Shown: positions 6,803 to 14,269 of the stretch, one piece after another
How the letters are laid out: each line of letters starts with the position of its first letter
Numbering within the stretch: position 1 is the stretch's first letter
Virus record (IMG/VR): IMGVR_UViG_3300044825_001871
Span: 1 to 64,000 of that record
Direction: 5' to 3' (one strand)
DNA length: 64,000 nt
From: a virus
Position numbers and translations under genes: made by a program
Notes under the pieces: model-generated
Seen by the model: the letters and a program-made list of their open reading frames with translations, nothing else
Database searches by the model: none
Told to the model about the DNA's origin: nothing

Positions 6803-7492
6803 ATGACTGATAAAATTACACTGGAACTTACACTTGACGAGTTGAAAGAACTTGATAAAAACCTCTACTATTGTGAGGAAACTTGGAGTATCTTTGATAA
6901 AATCAAAGTTGCTTTTCCACAACCACAAATGAACCTTCAACAAGAAGGTGATTATGTTTCAGTTTCTTATAATAATACGACATACTATCGTCTTATGGGT
7001 GAAACTACTTACACTTGGTATATCAAAGTTACTCAACCTGTTCCTAATCTTGTGATGGTTGATGATGCCGAAACTGAACGATTGTTGGATGGTCTTTACT
7101 ACAATCATATTGTGGTGAAGAAAGAAACCGCACAAGAACGAGGAGAACGACTTCATAATGAAATGGAAGAAACTATCAAAATTCACGATGGTTATGGTAT
7201 AGTAGATTACCAACCAACTCCACAAACACCAGAACAAGTTGCTGATGGATTGAAAGAAGCATTTAGAGAAGCAGTCAAGCAAGGTGTGGTTTCATCTACC
7301 AAATCAAAAACACTCACAGACCTCATTTATGACTGGTGGGCAGATGTATTCACAACTCATAGTGATTGGGATATGGAAACTTCTATTGAGAATTTGGTAG
7401 ATGAAATTAGTTTGTGGTTGCCGACAGAACACGATACTAACAGTTACAAGTGGAATCAGTGTATCCGAATGATTAGGGAGAAACTACGATGA
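6803..7492 (+). CDS. Large modular hypothetical protein (229 aa)
   Basis: Contains most of the modules scattered in neighbours: M-T-D-K-I-T-L-E-L-T-L-D (1-12, as in 6526), S-Y-N-N-T-T-Y-Y-R-L and R-L-L-D-G (as in 773), Q-P-T-P-Q-T-P-E-Q-V (also 773), and the C-terminal W-L-P-T-E ... K-W-N-Q-C-I (as in 1342). It looks like a composite. Overlaps the next gene by 4 bases. Function unknown. Confidence 0.78.
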   Translation: MTDKITLELTLDELKELDKNLYYCEETWSIFDKIKVAFPQPQMNLQQEGDYVSVSYNNTTYYRLMGETTYTWYIKVTQPVPNLVMVDDAETERLLDGLYYNHIVVKKETAQERGERLHNEMEETIKIHDGYGIVDYQPTPQTPEQVADGLKEAFREAVKQGVVSSTKSKTLTDLIYDWWADVFTTHSDWDMETSIENLVDEISLWLPTEHDTNSYKWNQCIRMIREKLR

Positions 7493-7671
7493 CTGACCGC
7501 AACTTCAAACAAGAACTTGTACACTCCTGTTACTACGACATGGAGAATGGATACGACAGCGAAACAATTGATTATGATTGTCTGATTGGTGTTATCACTG
7601 AATTGTGTGATAGAATAGAGCAACTGGAAAAGGACAACGAACTCCTGAAATCTTATGCTTGGGAACCATGA
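7489..7671 (+). CDS. Small hypothetical protein (60 aa)
   Basis: Helical C-terminus (I-T-E-L-C-D-R-I-E-Q-L-E-K-D-N-E-L-L) looks like a short coiled coil. Starts and stops in ATGA-type overlaps. Function unknown. Confidence 0.7.
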   Translation: MTDRNFKQELVHSCYYDMENGYDSETIDYDCLIGVITELCDRIEQLEKDNELLKSYAWEP

Positions 7672-8435
7672 CTGAACACAATCTACCAGAAAAGGATGAT
7701 GCTCCCTGGTTGAACACACGATATGATGGATTTATGACACACGAAGAAATGCTTGAAGAAGCAGCACGACGAGAAGCAATCGTAGCAAAAGTATCTGAAG
7801 AAGACTATCAGAAAGTCCAAAAAGAAGTAGCAAACAAAAAAGCACTAGAAGCAGTAAAAAAACTTTATGCTGAAAATGGCGATGCTCTAAAAGAACTTGC
7901 TGATATTGAAAAGGAGGAACGAATGGATGCTGTAAGAACTGCCATTGTTGGTATTGATAAGTATTCCGATGCTCTTAAAGAACTTTCTGAAACAGAAAAA
8001 GTGGAACTGCGAGCAGAACTTGAAAAGAAAAAGAAGGAAAACTTCCAACTGGTTTCTGATGCTTGTATGAAAGAATATGAGCAGAAGTATAATCGTGATG
8101 TATTCCCAGTAGATGAATACTGGGTGTATATGCTTTCTGAATATGGGGCAACGGGGGAAGGAAATACTGTTTGTATTATGATGACACAGGCAATTCCATA
8201 TGGCGCTGACTTTAGTGAAGAGAATAGGTATGTTCCTATCAACTCACAGCAATATCGTGCTGTGAGAGCATTCCACGAGCAGTTTGGCACTTGGCATCTT
8301 CATGGTCTCAGATTTCTCAGTAAAGAAGATTTCTTCACTGAATGTGCTTATTACATTCCTCCTGTGATGATGAAACTTTCTAACAAAAATTGCTTTAAAG
8401 AGTTTCATACCAAAGTTCACTACAACTTCTCATAG
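7668..8435 (+). CDS. Hypothetical protein with long charged helices (255 aa)
   Basis: ATG 7668 chosen because it sits in the overlap with the upstream stop. Residues 20-140 are Lys/Glu/Ala-rich, probably helical; from about residue 150 there is a folded C-terminal part (Y-W-V-Y-M-L-S-E-Y-G, W-H-L-H-G-L-R-F-L). No domain recognised. Last gene of its run. Confidence 0.75.
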   Translation: MTEHNLPEKDDAPWLNTRYDGFMTHEEMLEEAARREAIVAKVSEEDYQKVQKEVANKKALEAVKKLYAENGDALKELADIEKEERMDAVRTAIVGIDKYSDALKELSETEKVELRAELEKKKKENFQLVSDACMKEYEQKYNRDVFPVDEYWVYMLSEYGATGEGNTVCIMMTQAIPYGADFSEENRYVPINSQQYRAVRAFHEQFGTWHLHGLRFLSKEDFFTECAYYIPPVMMKLSNKNCFKEFHTKVHYNFS

Positions 8436-8491
8436 GACACTTGGTGAAGTGGTACGGAGGAACTGCCTTAGGTTCTTGAGCGTGCTATAAT
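8435..8491 (+). promoter_or_regulatory. Operator/-10 promoter cassette 5
   Basis: GGACACTT at 8435, diverged second box AGTGGTACG (8448-8456), TATAAT at 8486 after 29 bases. The first box overlaps the upstream stop. Confidence 0.65.
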
Positions 8492-8513
8492 ACTCTTATG
8501 AAAAAGAAACCCG

Positions 8514-8639
8514 ATGAGCACTCTTGATGTAATCAAGTTCTTCACTCCATATGCAGAAAAAAATGAAAAAGGGGAAGTAGTTAGTATGACTTTCCCTTGG
8601 GGTTTTGTTATTGTTCTAATCCTTGTTACTTTATCCTGA
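8514..8639 (+). CDS. Tiny single-pass membrane protein (41 aa)
   Basis: C-terminal half W-G-F-V-I-V-L-I-L-V-T-L is a plausible membrane segment. First gene after cassette 5; its stop overlaps the next start (TGATG). Function unknown. Confidence 0.55.
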   Translation: MSTLDVIKFFTPYAEKNEKGEVVSMTFPWGFVIVLILVTLS

Positions 8640-8935
8640 TGACTTATTCACTCAATCAAGAAGCAAAAGCATTCTCTTACACCCGTGAGGAACTCTTTGA
8701 GTGTATCACCAAGATTGTGGCACATCCACACAAAACCATCACAGAACACGACCAATCCCGTGCTCTTGCTATTATGATAGTTTTTGACGACTACTTCAGC
8801 AATTATACTCAAAGTGATAATAATGGTGGACATTGTGTTTATGAATGTGATGCTATGGATTTGACTGATTTTGTACGGTTCAAACTTTGTATTGATGATT
8901 ATGATGCTGTTGATGTTGATGAGGTTTTGAAATAA
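8639..8935 (+). CDS. Hypothetical protein (98 aa)
   Basis: ATG 8639 overlaps the upstream stop. Helical N-terminus (S-L-N-Q-E-A-K-A-F) and an acidic, aromatic C-terminus. Function unknown. Confidence 0.7.
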   Translation: MTYSLNQEAKAFSYTREELFECITKIVAHPHKTITEHDQSRALAIMIVFDDYFSNYTQSDNNGGHCVYECDAMDLTDFVRFKLCIDDYDAVDVDEVLK

Positions 8936-8968
8936 AACCTATATAAAAACGAAAACAAAGGAGAAAAA

Positions 8969-9082
8969 ATGAAATTAGGAGATGTAATGCTCGCTGCAAT
9001 TTGTGGTCTTGTAATTGTAGTTTCAGTTGCTCATATTGAACCACATTTTTCAACTTCTAATGTAGAACAGAAAGCAAAATGA
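8969..9082 (+). CDS. Tiny membrane or secreted protein (37 aa)
   Basis: Preceded by an ideal Shine-Dalgarno (AAGGAG) 7 bases before ATG. Residues 7-22 are hydrophobic (M-L-A-A-I-C-G-L-V-I-V-V-S-V-A). Overlaps the next gene by 4 bases. Confidence 0.65.
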   Translation: MKLGDVMLAAICGLVIVVSVAHIEPHFSTSNVEQKAK

Positions 9083-9270
9083 GTAAGTGGGTAAAGAATC
9101 CAGATGAAATTGTACTGGAGAATCTCAAAATGTTTCACTTAGAGAGTATGGATTCTAATGCTCTCTGGGTTGGTTGTTATACACAAGACAATAAAATCTA
9201 TCATCTAAATATCGTAACAAAAGATAATCAGTTGAATTATTTTTGGAGTGACGAAACTTGTGATAAATAA
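9079..9270 (+). CDS. Small hypothetical protein (63 aa)
   Basis: Begins M-S-K-W-V-K-N-P-D-E-I, beta-rich middle. Its stop codon lies inside a GATAAATA late-promoter-like element. Function unknown. Confidence 0.65.
   Translation: MSKWVKNPDEIVLENLKMFHLESMDSNALWVGCYTQDNKIYHLNIVTKDNQLNYFWSDETCDK
9262..9269 (+). promoter_or_regulatory. Late promoter-like GATAAATA (A) before HNH gene
   Basis: GATAAATA overlapping the upstream stop codon, in the same relative place as late promoter A of the GIY-YIG gene. Confidence 0.45.
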
Positions 9271-9308
9271 TTGAACCTATTGAGAGTGCAATTTCATAGG
9301 TAAGATTG

Positions 9309-9329
9309 GGTGCTTTCGGGCACCTTTTC
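9309..9329 (+). terminator. Intrinsic terminator inside the inverted repeat
   Basis: Stem GGTGC/GCACC followed by TTTTCT, very like the hairpin at 1972. Confidence 0.6.
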
Positions 9330-9342
9330 TATTATAAAGTAT

Positions 9343-9350
9343 TATAAATA
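9343..9350 (+). promoter_or_regulatory. Late promoter B before HNH gene
   Basis: Exact TATAAATA between the arms; initiation about 6 bases later falls within the second arm. Confidence 0.65.
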
Positions 9351-9375
9351 CCTATGCACTCTCAATAGAATAAAA

Positions 9376-10341
9376 ATGAACTATCTGAAGGTTTATTGTA
9401 ACCTCATTAGAAAAGCAGAGAATAGAACTTTATCTGAAGATTACATAGAAAAGCATCATACATTCCCAAAAAGTATCTTTGGAAAGAATAATAGAGTTGT
9501 TATGCTCACTGCAAGAGAGCATTACATCGCACATTTGCTATTAGAAAAAATTTGTATCGTAAGATATGGAATTGATGATAAAAGAACAAAGAAAATGAAT
9601 CTTGCTTGTTTTTTAATGAGAAGTCGTAGTGAAAAATACAATTCTCATTTATATGAACAAGTAAGAAAGAGATATAGTGAAAATATGAAGGAAAGAATGA
9701 AAGGTGAAAATAATCCAAGTTATGGTGTTCCTTGTAGTGAAGAGAGGAAACAAAAAATAAGAGAAAAACACTTGGGAAGAAAAGCATCTCAAGAAACAAA
9801 AAATAAAATGAGTATAACCAGAAAAGGAAGAAAGTTTAGAAGTTATATTAAAAATGGGAAAAGGTTTGGAAATTACTTAAAAATATATGATTTGCAGTTT
9901 AGAGAAATGTTTATTGAAATAGTTAAAACTTCTCATACTAAAACTGAAATTGTAAAAAGGTTAGAAAATAAAATAAGTTATAAATGTGTTGTTGGTTGGA
10001 TAAAGGAATTGAATTTAGATACTATTCATTTTACTGGAAATCTTGGACTAAAACATACAGATGAAGCAAAGGAAAATATAAAATTAGCAAAACTTGGCGA
10101 GAAAAATCCATTTTATGGAAAAACTCATACTGATGAAGTTAAATCCAAGATGAGTGAAGATAGAACAGGAGAAAAAAATGCTTTTTATGGTAAAACACAT
10201 AACCAAGAAACCAGGCAAAAAATTGGAGAAAAAAATAGTGAAAGTATGAAAGGTATGTTGTGGTGGAATGATGGACAAACTCAAAAAAGAAGTAGAGAAT
10301 GTCCTGGTGATGATTGGATAAGAGGTAGGTTAAAAAAATAA
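9376..10341 (+). CDS. HNH-type free-standing homing endonuclease
   Basis: Start at ATG 9376 just after the second inverted-repeat arm; the longer frame from 9310 would run through the promoter. Residues 18-55 (E-K-H-H-T-F-P-K ... L-T-A-R-E-H-Y-I-A-H-L-L) match the HNH core of phage endonucleases. NUMOD3-like repeats follow (G-E-N-N-P-S-Y-G, E-K-N-P-F-Y-G-K-T-H, E-K-N-A-F-Y-G-K-T-H). The C-terminal W-W-N-D-G ... G-D-D-W-I-R-G-R-L is typical of cyanophage enzymes. Length 321 aa, apparently intact. Confidence 0.85.
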   Translation: MNYLKVYCNLIRKAENRTLSEDYIEKHHTFPKSIFGKNNRVVMLTAREHYIAHLLLEKICIVRYGIDDKRTKKMNLACFLMRSRSEKYNSHLYEQVRKRYSENMKERMKGENNPSYGVPCSEERKQKIREKHLGRKASQETKNKMSITRKGRKFRSYIKNGKRFGNYLKIYDLQFREMFIEIVKTSHTKTEIVKRLENKISYKCVVGWIKELNLDTIHFTGNLGLKHTDEAKENIKLAKLGEKNPFYGKTHTDEVKSKMSEDRTGEKNAFYGKTHNQETRQKIGEKNSESMKGMLWWNDGQTQKRSRECPGDDWIRGRLKK

Positions 10342-10345
10342 CAAA

Positions 10346-10403
10346 AGACACTTGAATAACTGGCACAGGACATCTCACACTCTCACCACTTCTGTGCTAT
10401 AAT
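10346..10403 (+). promoter_or_regulatory. Operator/-10 promoter cassette 6
   Basis: AGACACTT (first box, one mismatch), ACTGGCACA (10359-10367), TATAAT at 10398 after 30 bases. Confidence 0.7.
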
Positions 10404-10426
10404 ACTGTCATAGTCACAAGACTCCT

Positions 10427-10648
10427 ATGAAACAATGGATTGAAAACGCACTCTGGTCTTGGAAATGTTGTATTCATTCTCGATTTGTAGAGTATAATGA
10501 CAACATAGATCGTTGTGCTTTCTTTGAGGAGTTAAACTATGGTTGGGTTCAAATGCAAGATGAATACATAATGTCTCAACCAAACTTTGACCCTTATAAT
10601 CTATCTGGTAGAGACCCTAGATACTCTTATGTGATGAGGAAAAAATGA
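10427..10648 (+). CDS. Small Trp/Tyr-rich hypothetical protein (73 aa)
   Basis: First gene of its run. N-terminal W-I-E-N-A-L-W-S-W-K-C-C, then F-F-E-E-L-N-Y-G-W. The last motif resembles L-N-L-N-H-G-W in the next protein, suggesting related genes. Function unknown. Confidence 0.7.
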   Translation: MKQWIENALWSWKCCIHSRFVEYNDNIDRCAFFEELNYGWVQMQDEYIMSQPNFDPYNLSGRDPRYSYVMRKK

Positions 10649-10983
10649 ACTTTCCTGTGTGGTTAAACAAATGGATAATATCCAACAAATACATAAAATA
10701 TACAATTTTATGGTATTGGTATCGTCTTATCAATCATTCTAATTGGAGAATGGATGATCATCAACGATATGCTGATTTCTGGTTGAATCTCAATCATGGT
10801 TGGGACCACATGAATTATGTTCACAAGTTCGAAGAATTCTGGGGTAAAGGTTCTTATCCACCTGAAAAAACTATAATATCCAAAGAAGCATATGATAAAC
10901 TGGTGGAAAAACTCAACGAACCACCACAATATAATGAAAGGATTGCAAGAGTATTAACCAAAAAAGCCCCTTGGGATGATTGA
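10645..10983 (+). CDS. Protein with TacA/DUF1778 antitoxin-like C-terminus (112 aa)
   Basis: Residues 1-70 are Trp/Tyr-rich and related to the preceding protein. Residues 77-112 (I-I-S-K-E-A-Y-D-K-L-V-E-K-L-N-E-P-P, then N-E-R-I-A-R-V-L) closely follow the toxin-binding tail of DUF1778 (TacA-type) antitoxins, with A-P-W-D at the end. The usual ribbon-helix-helix N-terminus is absent. A decoy antitoxin is a possibility but is only inferred. Confidence 0.65.
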   Translation: MNFPVWLNKWIISNKYIKYTILWYWYRLINHSNWRMDDHQRYADFWLNLNHGWDHMNYVHKFEEFWGKGSYPPEKTIISKEAYDKLVEKLNEPPQYNERIARVLTKKAPWDD

Positions 10984-10984
10984 A

Positions 10985-11227
10985 ATGAAACCTGATGATA
11001 AAGAAGCACTTTTAGACTTTATAAGTGGTTCTAGATTTGTTTTTGGATTTGTAGTATTTGTATCGGTTTTAGCATTTATTGCGAATGCTTCTGCGAACTG
11101 GTTAGACGCACAACCAACACCACAGAACCAAAGATTTGAGGTGGTGGATGAGTACAAGGGGTGTGATGTGATACAATATAATCCTGATGGTTCTGCACGA
11201 TATTCTTATTTCCTTCACTGTAAATGA
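10985..11227 (+). CDS. Conserved cyanophage membrane-anchored protein (80 aa)
   Basis: Membrane segment at about residues 17-35 (F-V-F-G-F-V-V-F-V-S-V-L-A-F-I-A), then F-E-V-V-D-E-Y-K-G-C-D-V and Y-N-P-D-G-S-A-R-Y-S-Y-F-L-H-C. I recognise this ending from conserved T4-like cyanophage proteins. Function unknown. Confidence 0.75.
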   Translation: MKPDDKEALLDFISGSRFVFGFVVFVSVLAFIANASANWLDAQPTPQNQRFEVVDEYKGCDVIQYNPDGSARYSYFLHCK

Positions 11228-11397
11228 ACGAGAAATCTAAAATCTACTACAATATCTGGTGTTGCGCTTATCAACGTAGAGGACTATATAAAGGAACCGA
11301 CAGGGAACACAGAGAGCACGAAACTGTGCGTATGTGCCTTGATATGAAAGACGTGAAGTTCTATCATTTTGATACAGAAAAACCGCATTATCTCTAA
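11224..11397 (+). CDS. Small hypothetical protein (57 aa)
   Basis: Begins M-N-E-K-S-K-I-Y-Y-N-I-W-C-C, basic centre rich in Arg, His and Glu. Overlaps neighbours by 4 and 1 bases. No family recognised. Confidence 0.65.
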   Translation: MNEKSKIYYNIWCCAYQRRGLYKGTDREHREHETVRMCLDMKDVKFYHFDTEKPHYL

Positions 11398-11777
11398 TGA
11401 TATTCTCCAGACCAATTTTAGGAACTAATACCAAGAAAACTAAACTGTCTTGGATTGAATACTACTGGAACTCTTGTATTGTTCAGGGATGGTATAATTG
11501 TTGGTATGCCTTTAAGAATTGGTCCGACTTGATGGGTAATCACTATCAAGACTATGCACTTCTCAAGACTGATGATCCATTAGAACAATGTATTCTTTAT
11601 TTCTGGGATAGTCTTGAAGATGAGATTTATCCCAAACACTTCTTGGATAGTCTTCTTCAAATGGCACACGACATTGATACTGGTAAAGAAAAAGTTATTC
11701 CTCTTGATGAAAATTTCTTTGATAGAATGAAAGACCTTGTAAAAGATGTGGAGTTGAATGATGAAGACCTTACCTGA
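11397..11777 (+). CDS. Hypothetical protein (126 aa)
   Basis: Trp/Tyr-rich first half (W-I-E-Y-Y-W-N-S-C-I-V-Q-G-W-Y-N-C-W) similar in style to 10427 and 10645; acidic C-terminus. Overlaps the next gene by 17 bases. Confidence 0.7.
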   Translation: MIFSRPILGTNTKKTKLSWIEYYWNSCIVQGWYNCWYAFKNWSDLMGNHYQDYALLKTDDPLEQCILYFWDSLEDEIYPKHFLDSLLQMAHDIDTGKEKVIPLDENFFDRMKDLVKDVELNDEDLT

Positions 11778-11919
11778 TAAGTTTCAGTTGAGGATTATGT
11801 GGACTGTTGCTACATCTTCTGCGATTGAAACTAGACAACCTGCATATGAAATCTTTGCTAAATTGCTGTATAATGACTTGAGTGATGAGGAGTTTCCTGT
11901 TAAACTTGGAGAAAAATAA
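11761..11919 (+). CDS. Small hypothetical protein (52 aa)
   Basis: M-K-T-L-P-D-K-F-Q-L-R-I-M-W. Overlaps the previous gene by 17 bases and shares one base with the next ATG. Function unknown. Confidence 0.6.
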   Translation: MKTLPDKFQLRIMWTVATSSAIETRQPAYEIFAKLLYNDLSDEEFPVKLGEK

Positions 11920-12308
11920 TGGGACTATATGACGACATTCGTTCTTCTTATGATTTGGGAGAACAATTCACTAATGTACCAATGCAAACCAAAGGACTTG
12001 CTTGTGCAATGGGTAGTTATTGGATTGCACCTGATGGATGCTTGTATGAAATCACTCATAGAGAAACTCATACCTTTGAAGATATCAAAGAGGATGATGA
12101 GCGTTATGAATCAGACCCAAGAAGAAAAATTTTTAACTTTGAGTGGATACCGACAGGAAAGCATGGTAAAGTAGAACCATGTTACATCACCGATTATGTT
12201 GAAGTTTATCCGGCACAGTGGAATGGGCACTATGATGACTGGCCCCGTTGCAGAATCCACTTCAAGTATGGTAGAGTGATTGAGTACGAACACTTCACCA
12301 GACAATGA
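11919..12308 (+). CDS. Conserved cyanophage hypothetical protein (129 aa)
   Basis: M-G-L-Y-D-D-I-R-S-S-Y-D-L-G-E, followed by beta-rich segments (G-S-Y-W-I-A-P-D-G-C-L-Y-E-I). The style is that of proteins conserved in cyanophages and other T4-like phages; no activity known to me. Overlaps the next start by 4 bases. Confidence 0.78.
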   Translation: MGLYDDIRSSYDLGEQFTNVPMQTKGLACAMGSYWIAPDGCLYEITHRETHTFEDIKEDDERYESDPRRKIFNFEWIPTGKHGKVEPCYITDYVEVYPAQWNGHYDDWPRCRIHFKYGRVIEYEHFTRQ

Positions 12309-12766
12309 AAGAGTTTGATTACTCTTTAGATTATAAAAACTTAGACTTTACAGACATAAATATCAGAAAACTTTATCGTATTGGTCGCGGAGAACAGGGA
12401 GTGCTCCTTGTGAGACCATATACTGATGATATTTGTGCACATTGGAGGTTTAAGGATGTGGTTACTGCTCGTAAATCTTCTACTAAGATATACGAAATGT
12501 ATCAAGATTATAAACGACAGAAGGATTTCATTGGAATGGATATGGCACGGAAATTCCTTGAGATGGGATTCACTAGGTCCAGACGGTATGCGAATCATAA
12601 GAGTGGACGCAAATACGATTCGTCTGGTGCCATACTTCCCCAGGAAGAAGACGCTTTGGTGTCGGTTAAAGCAGAGTCTGCGCGTATATTTAAAGAAGTA
12701 CGTGACAGGGTTGCCCTGGATCCAGAATATGTTATGATGAGAAAGCAATGGAGGAAAGATGAGTGA
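12305..12766 (+). CDS. DUF4385 domain protein (153 aa)
   Basis: The full length matches my knowledge of DUF4385: F-D-Y-S-L-D-Y-K-N-L-D-F, Y-R-I-G-R-G-E-Q-G-V-L-L-V-R-P-Y, H-W-R-F-K, F-I-G-M-D-M-A-R-K-F-L, R-R-Y-A-N-H-K-S-G-R-K-Y. The domain occurs widely in phages and bacteria with no established function. It appears complete and in an operon of small genes. Confidence 0.85.
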   Translation: MKEFDYSLDYKNLDFTDINIRKLYRIGRGEQGVLLVRPYTDDICAHWRFKDVVTARKSSTKIYEMYQDYKRQKDFIGMDMARKFLEMGFTRSRRYANHKSGRKYDSSGAILPQEEDALVSVKAESARIFKEVRDRVALDPEYVMMRKQWRKDE

Positions 12767-13080
12767 TTAGCACAGAAATGTTTCCTTATGATAAGTTTGG
12801 ATTTAGGTTGGAATTTGGTGAGAAGAAAAACCCTACAATTTGTTGGTTTGAGTGCCAAGAACATCTTGACAAATACCTAGAAAGGTATAAACTAGATAAG
12901 AGAACTATTAAGATTGATTATCGTGATGGAGAACCCATTGACACCAGTAAAGAACGTAAGAGAAGTGTGGAACAAAAGCCTAAACCAAAAAGTAAAGGAA
13001 GTTCTGGTACAAGTAAAGGACGAAAACCCCGCGTGGATTCCACTAGAAACACTACTCGCACTACAAAACGCAAAAAATGA
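12763..13080 (+). CDS. Hypothetical protein with basic disordered tail (105 aa)
   Basis: Likely GTG start at 12763 overlapping the upstream stop; ATG 12778 is an alternative. Folded N-terminus (F-G-F-R-L-E-F-G-E-K ... C-W-F-E-C-Q-E-H-L-D-K-Y) then a Lys/Arg/Ser/Thr-rich tail that could bind nucleic acid. Resembles a cyanophage-conserved gene. Confidence 0.7.
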   Translation: MISTEMFPYDKFGFRLEFGEKKNPTICWFECQEHLDKYLERYKLDKRTIKIDYRDGEPIDTSKERKRSVEQKPKPKSKGSSGTSKGRKPRVDSTRNTTRTTKRKK

Positions 13081-13235
13081 TACAGGTAACTGAAAATGAA
13101 GACAAATCATTTACCATCAGTTGGGACGAGACTTCTCCTACTGAAAGTATTCTCAACACCTGGACTGAAGATGATTTCATCAAAGTCATTATGGAACGTG
13201 TTGAAGAACTGAAAGACAATGAACGACAAGACTAA
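13077..13235 (+). CDS. Small conserved acidic protein (52 aa)
   Basis: M-I-Q-V-T-E-N-E-D-K-S-F-T-I-S-W-D, then a helical D-D-F-I-K-V-I-M-E-R. I recognise the N-terminus as cyanophage-conserved. Overlaps both neighbours. Function unknown. Confidence 0.7.
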   Translation: MIQVTENEDKSFTISWDETSPTESILNTWTEDDFIKVIMERVEELKDNERQD

Positions 13236-13368
13236 ACTTATTCTTGCTTTAATGCAGATTGATAACCTTACCGAACTACTAAAAGGAAATCAGTATCAAG
13301 ACTTTCTATACAGTAAACTAATCTCCACACGAATTGAACTACAAAGGCAACTGAATCATTATGAGTAA
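13219..13368 (+). CDS. Small helical protein (49 aa)
   Basis: Overlaps the previous gene by 17 bases. Helical throughout (L-I-L-A-L-M-Q-I-D-N-L-T-E-L-L). Function unknown. Confidence 0.6.
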   Translation: MNDKTKLILALMQIDNLTELLKGNQYQDFLYSKLISTRIELQRQLNHYE

Positions 13369-13579
13369 ACAGTTTTATGACGACGATGCTTTCTATGTGG
13401 AGCAGAAAAAGTATGGACTCTGGCAGTCACATTATCCTGATGGTTCTGGTATCATTACTTCGTTAAATGAACTCCAATGTGTAACTGCTACACGTTGGTA
13501 TTTGAAAGCAAAACAAGAGGGTGAGTTTAACAAATCACCCGATAAAAGTTATTCTGGAGAAGTTGGAGGAAAACTATGA
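13361..13579 (+). CDS. Small hypothetical protein (72 aa)
   Basis: Y-G-L-W-Q-S-H-Y-P-D-G-S-G-I-I and a helix T-A-T-R-W-Y-L-K-A-K. Overlaps both neighbours. No function known. Confidence 0.7.
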   Translation: MSKQFYDDDAFYVEQKKYGLWQSHYPDGSGIITSLNELQCVTATRWYLKAKQEGEFNKSPDKSYSGEVGGKL

Positions 13580-13743
13580 CAACTCGTACATTTATCGATA
13601 AGAATGGCAATTCTTGGGAATGGGAAGAGACCGCAGAGACTGTAAAAGCAGTTCAAGAACTTACGAACTTTGCTGGTAATTATCCCGGTCCATTGTATGC
13701 CCCACACCCAGATTTGAAAAATGAAAATGCGCCTAAATCCTAA
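13576..13743 (+). CDS. Small hypothetical protein (55 aa)
   Basis: R-T-F-I-D-K-N-G-N-S-W-E-W-E-E-T, a short beta hairpin then helix, and a Pro-rich tail. ATGA overlap with the upstream stop. Confidence 0.65.
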   Translation: MTTRTFIDKNGNSWEWEETAETVKAVQELTNFAGNYPGPLYAPHPDLKNENAPKS

Positions 13744-13894
13744 TCAACAGTTCTGGGCTAACATCTTTCGCTGTGCCGTAGAAAGGTCTAACATTTACTT
13801 TCAAGATAAAGACCTTGAGCGACACGCAAGAGAACATACAACTGTCGTATTAGCATTACAAAAAGGAGAGGAATTTTGGAAAGAACTACTGTAG
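13721..13894 (+). CDS. Small basic hypothetical protein (57 aa)
   Basis: Overlaps the upstream gene by 23 bases and the next by 19. Basic and helical (L-E-R-H-A-R-E-H-T-T-V-V-L-A-L). Function unknown. Confidence 0.6.
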   Translation: MKMRLNPNQQFWANIFRCAVERSNIYFQDKDLERHAREHTTVVLALQKGEEFWKELL

Positions 13895-14055
13895 AATATC
13901 CCTATCACGTTCTTGATAAAACCACTCCTTGGTATGAGTGGTTATGTTATTGTGAAATCTGCCACCAACTAGATGTTCCAGGACAACCATCTTTAGGGCG
14001 TTTTATGTCATACAGGCGTTATTTGAAATCTGTTGGACTTCTTGATAATGATTAA
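13876..14055 (+). CDS. Small hypothetical protein with TTG start (59 aa)
   Basis: No suitable ATG; TTG 13876 follows GGAGAGG by a few bases and gives M-E-R-T-T-V-E-Y-P-Y. C-x-x-C (C-E-I-C) and a helical C-terminus (R-F-M-S-Y-R-R-Y-L). The strong Shine-Dalgarno decides the start. Confidence 0.6.
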   Translation: MERTTVEYPYHVLDKTTPWYEWLCYCEICHQLDVPGQPSLGRFMSYRRYLKSVGLLDND

Positions 14056-14269
14056 AAAGTTTATTAGATGGTTTGTTTCTCCCAACGAAAAACCAAATAC
14101 CGAAGATGTCTATTCAAAATTAATTGAATTGCAAGAACGTATTGAAGTACTTGAATCAGAAAGTGTGGAAAATAGTAACTGTTTTTATGAACTTTCAAAT
14201 TCGATTGATGCAGTTGATGCACGCATAGATATTCTAACTCTTGAGAATTGGTGTAAGAAAGATGTATGA
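14048..14269 (+). CDS. Conserved coiled-coil protein (73 aa)
   Basis: Basic amphipathic start (M-I-K-K-F-I-R-W-F), then coiled coil (L-I-E-L-Q-E-R-I-E-V-L-E-S-E). This layout is familiar from cyanophage conserved proteins. Start overlaps the upstream stop. Confidence 0.7.
   Translation: MIKKFIRWFVSPNEKPNTEDVYSKLIELQERIEVLESESVENSNCFYELSNSIDAVDARIDILTLENWCKKDV

Larger units (their letters stand above)
9277..9368 (+). repeat. 14-bp inverted repeat enclosing terminator and late promoter
   Basis: CTATTGAGAGTGCA (9277-9290) and its exact complement (9355-9368). The sequence differs from the repeat at 1939-2023 but the layout is the same. The second arm ends 7 bases before the endonuclease ATG. 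Confidence 0.75.

Noticed and set aside
8498-8527. Short frame M-K-K-K-P-D-E-H-S right after cassette 5
   Set aside because: Nine codons, overlapped by the next start; possible leader peptide but not supportable.
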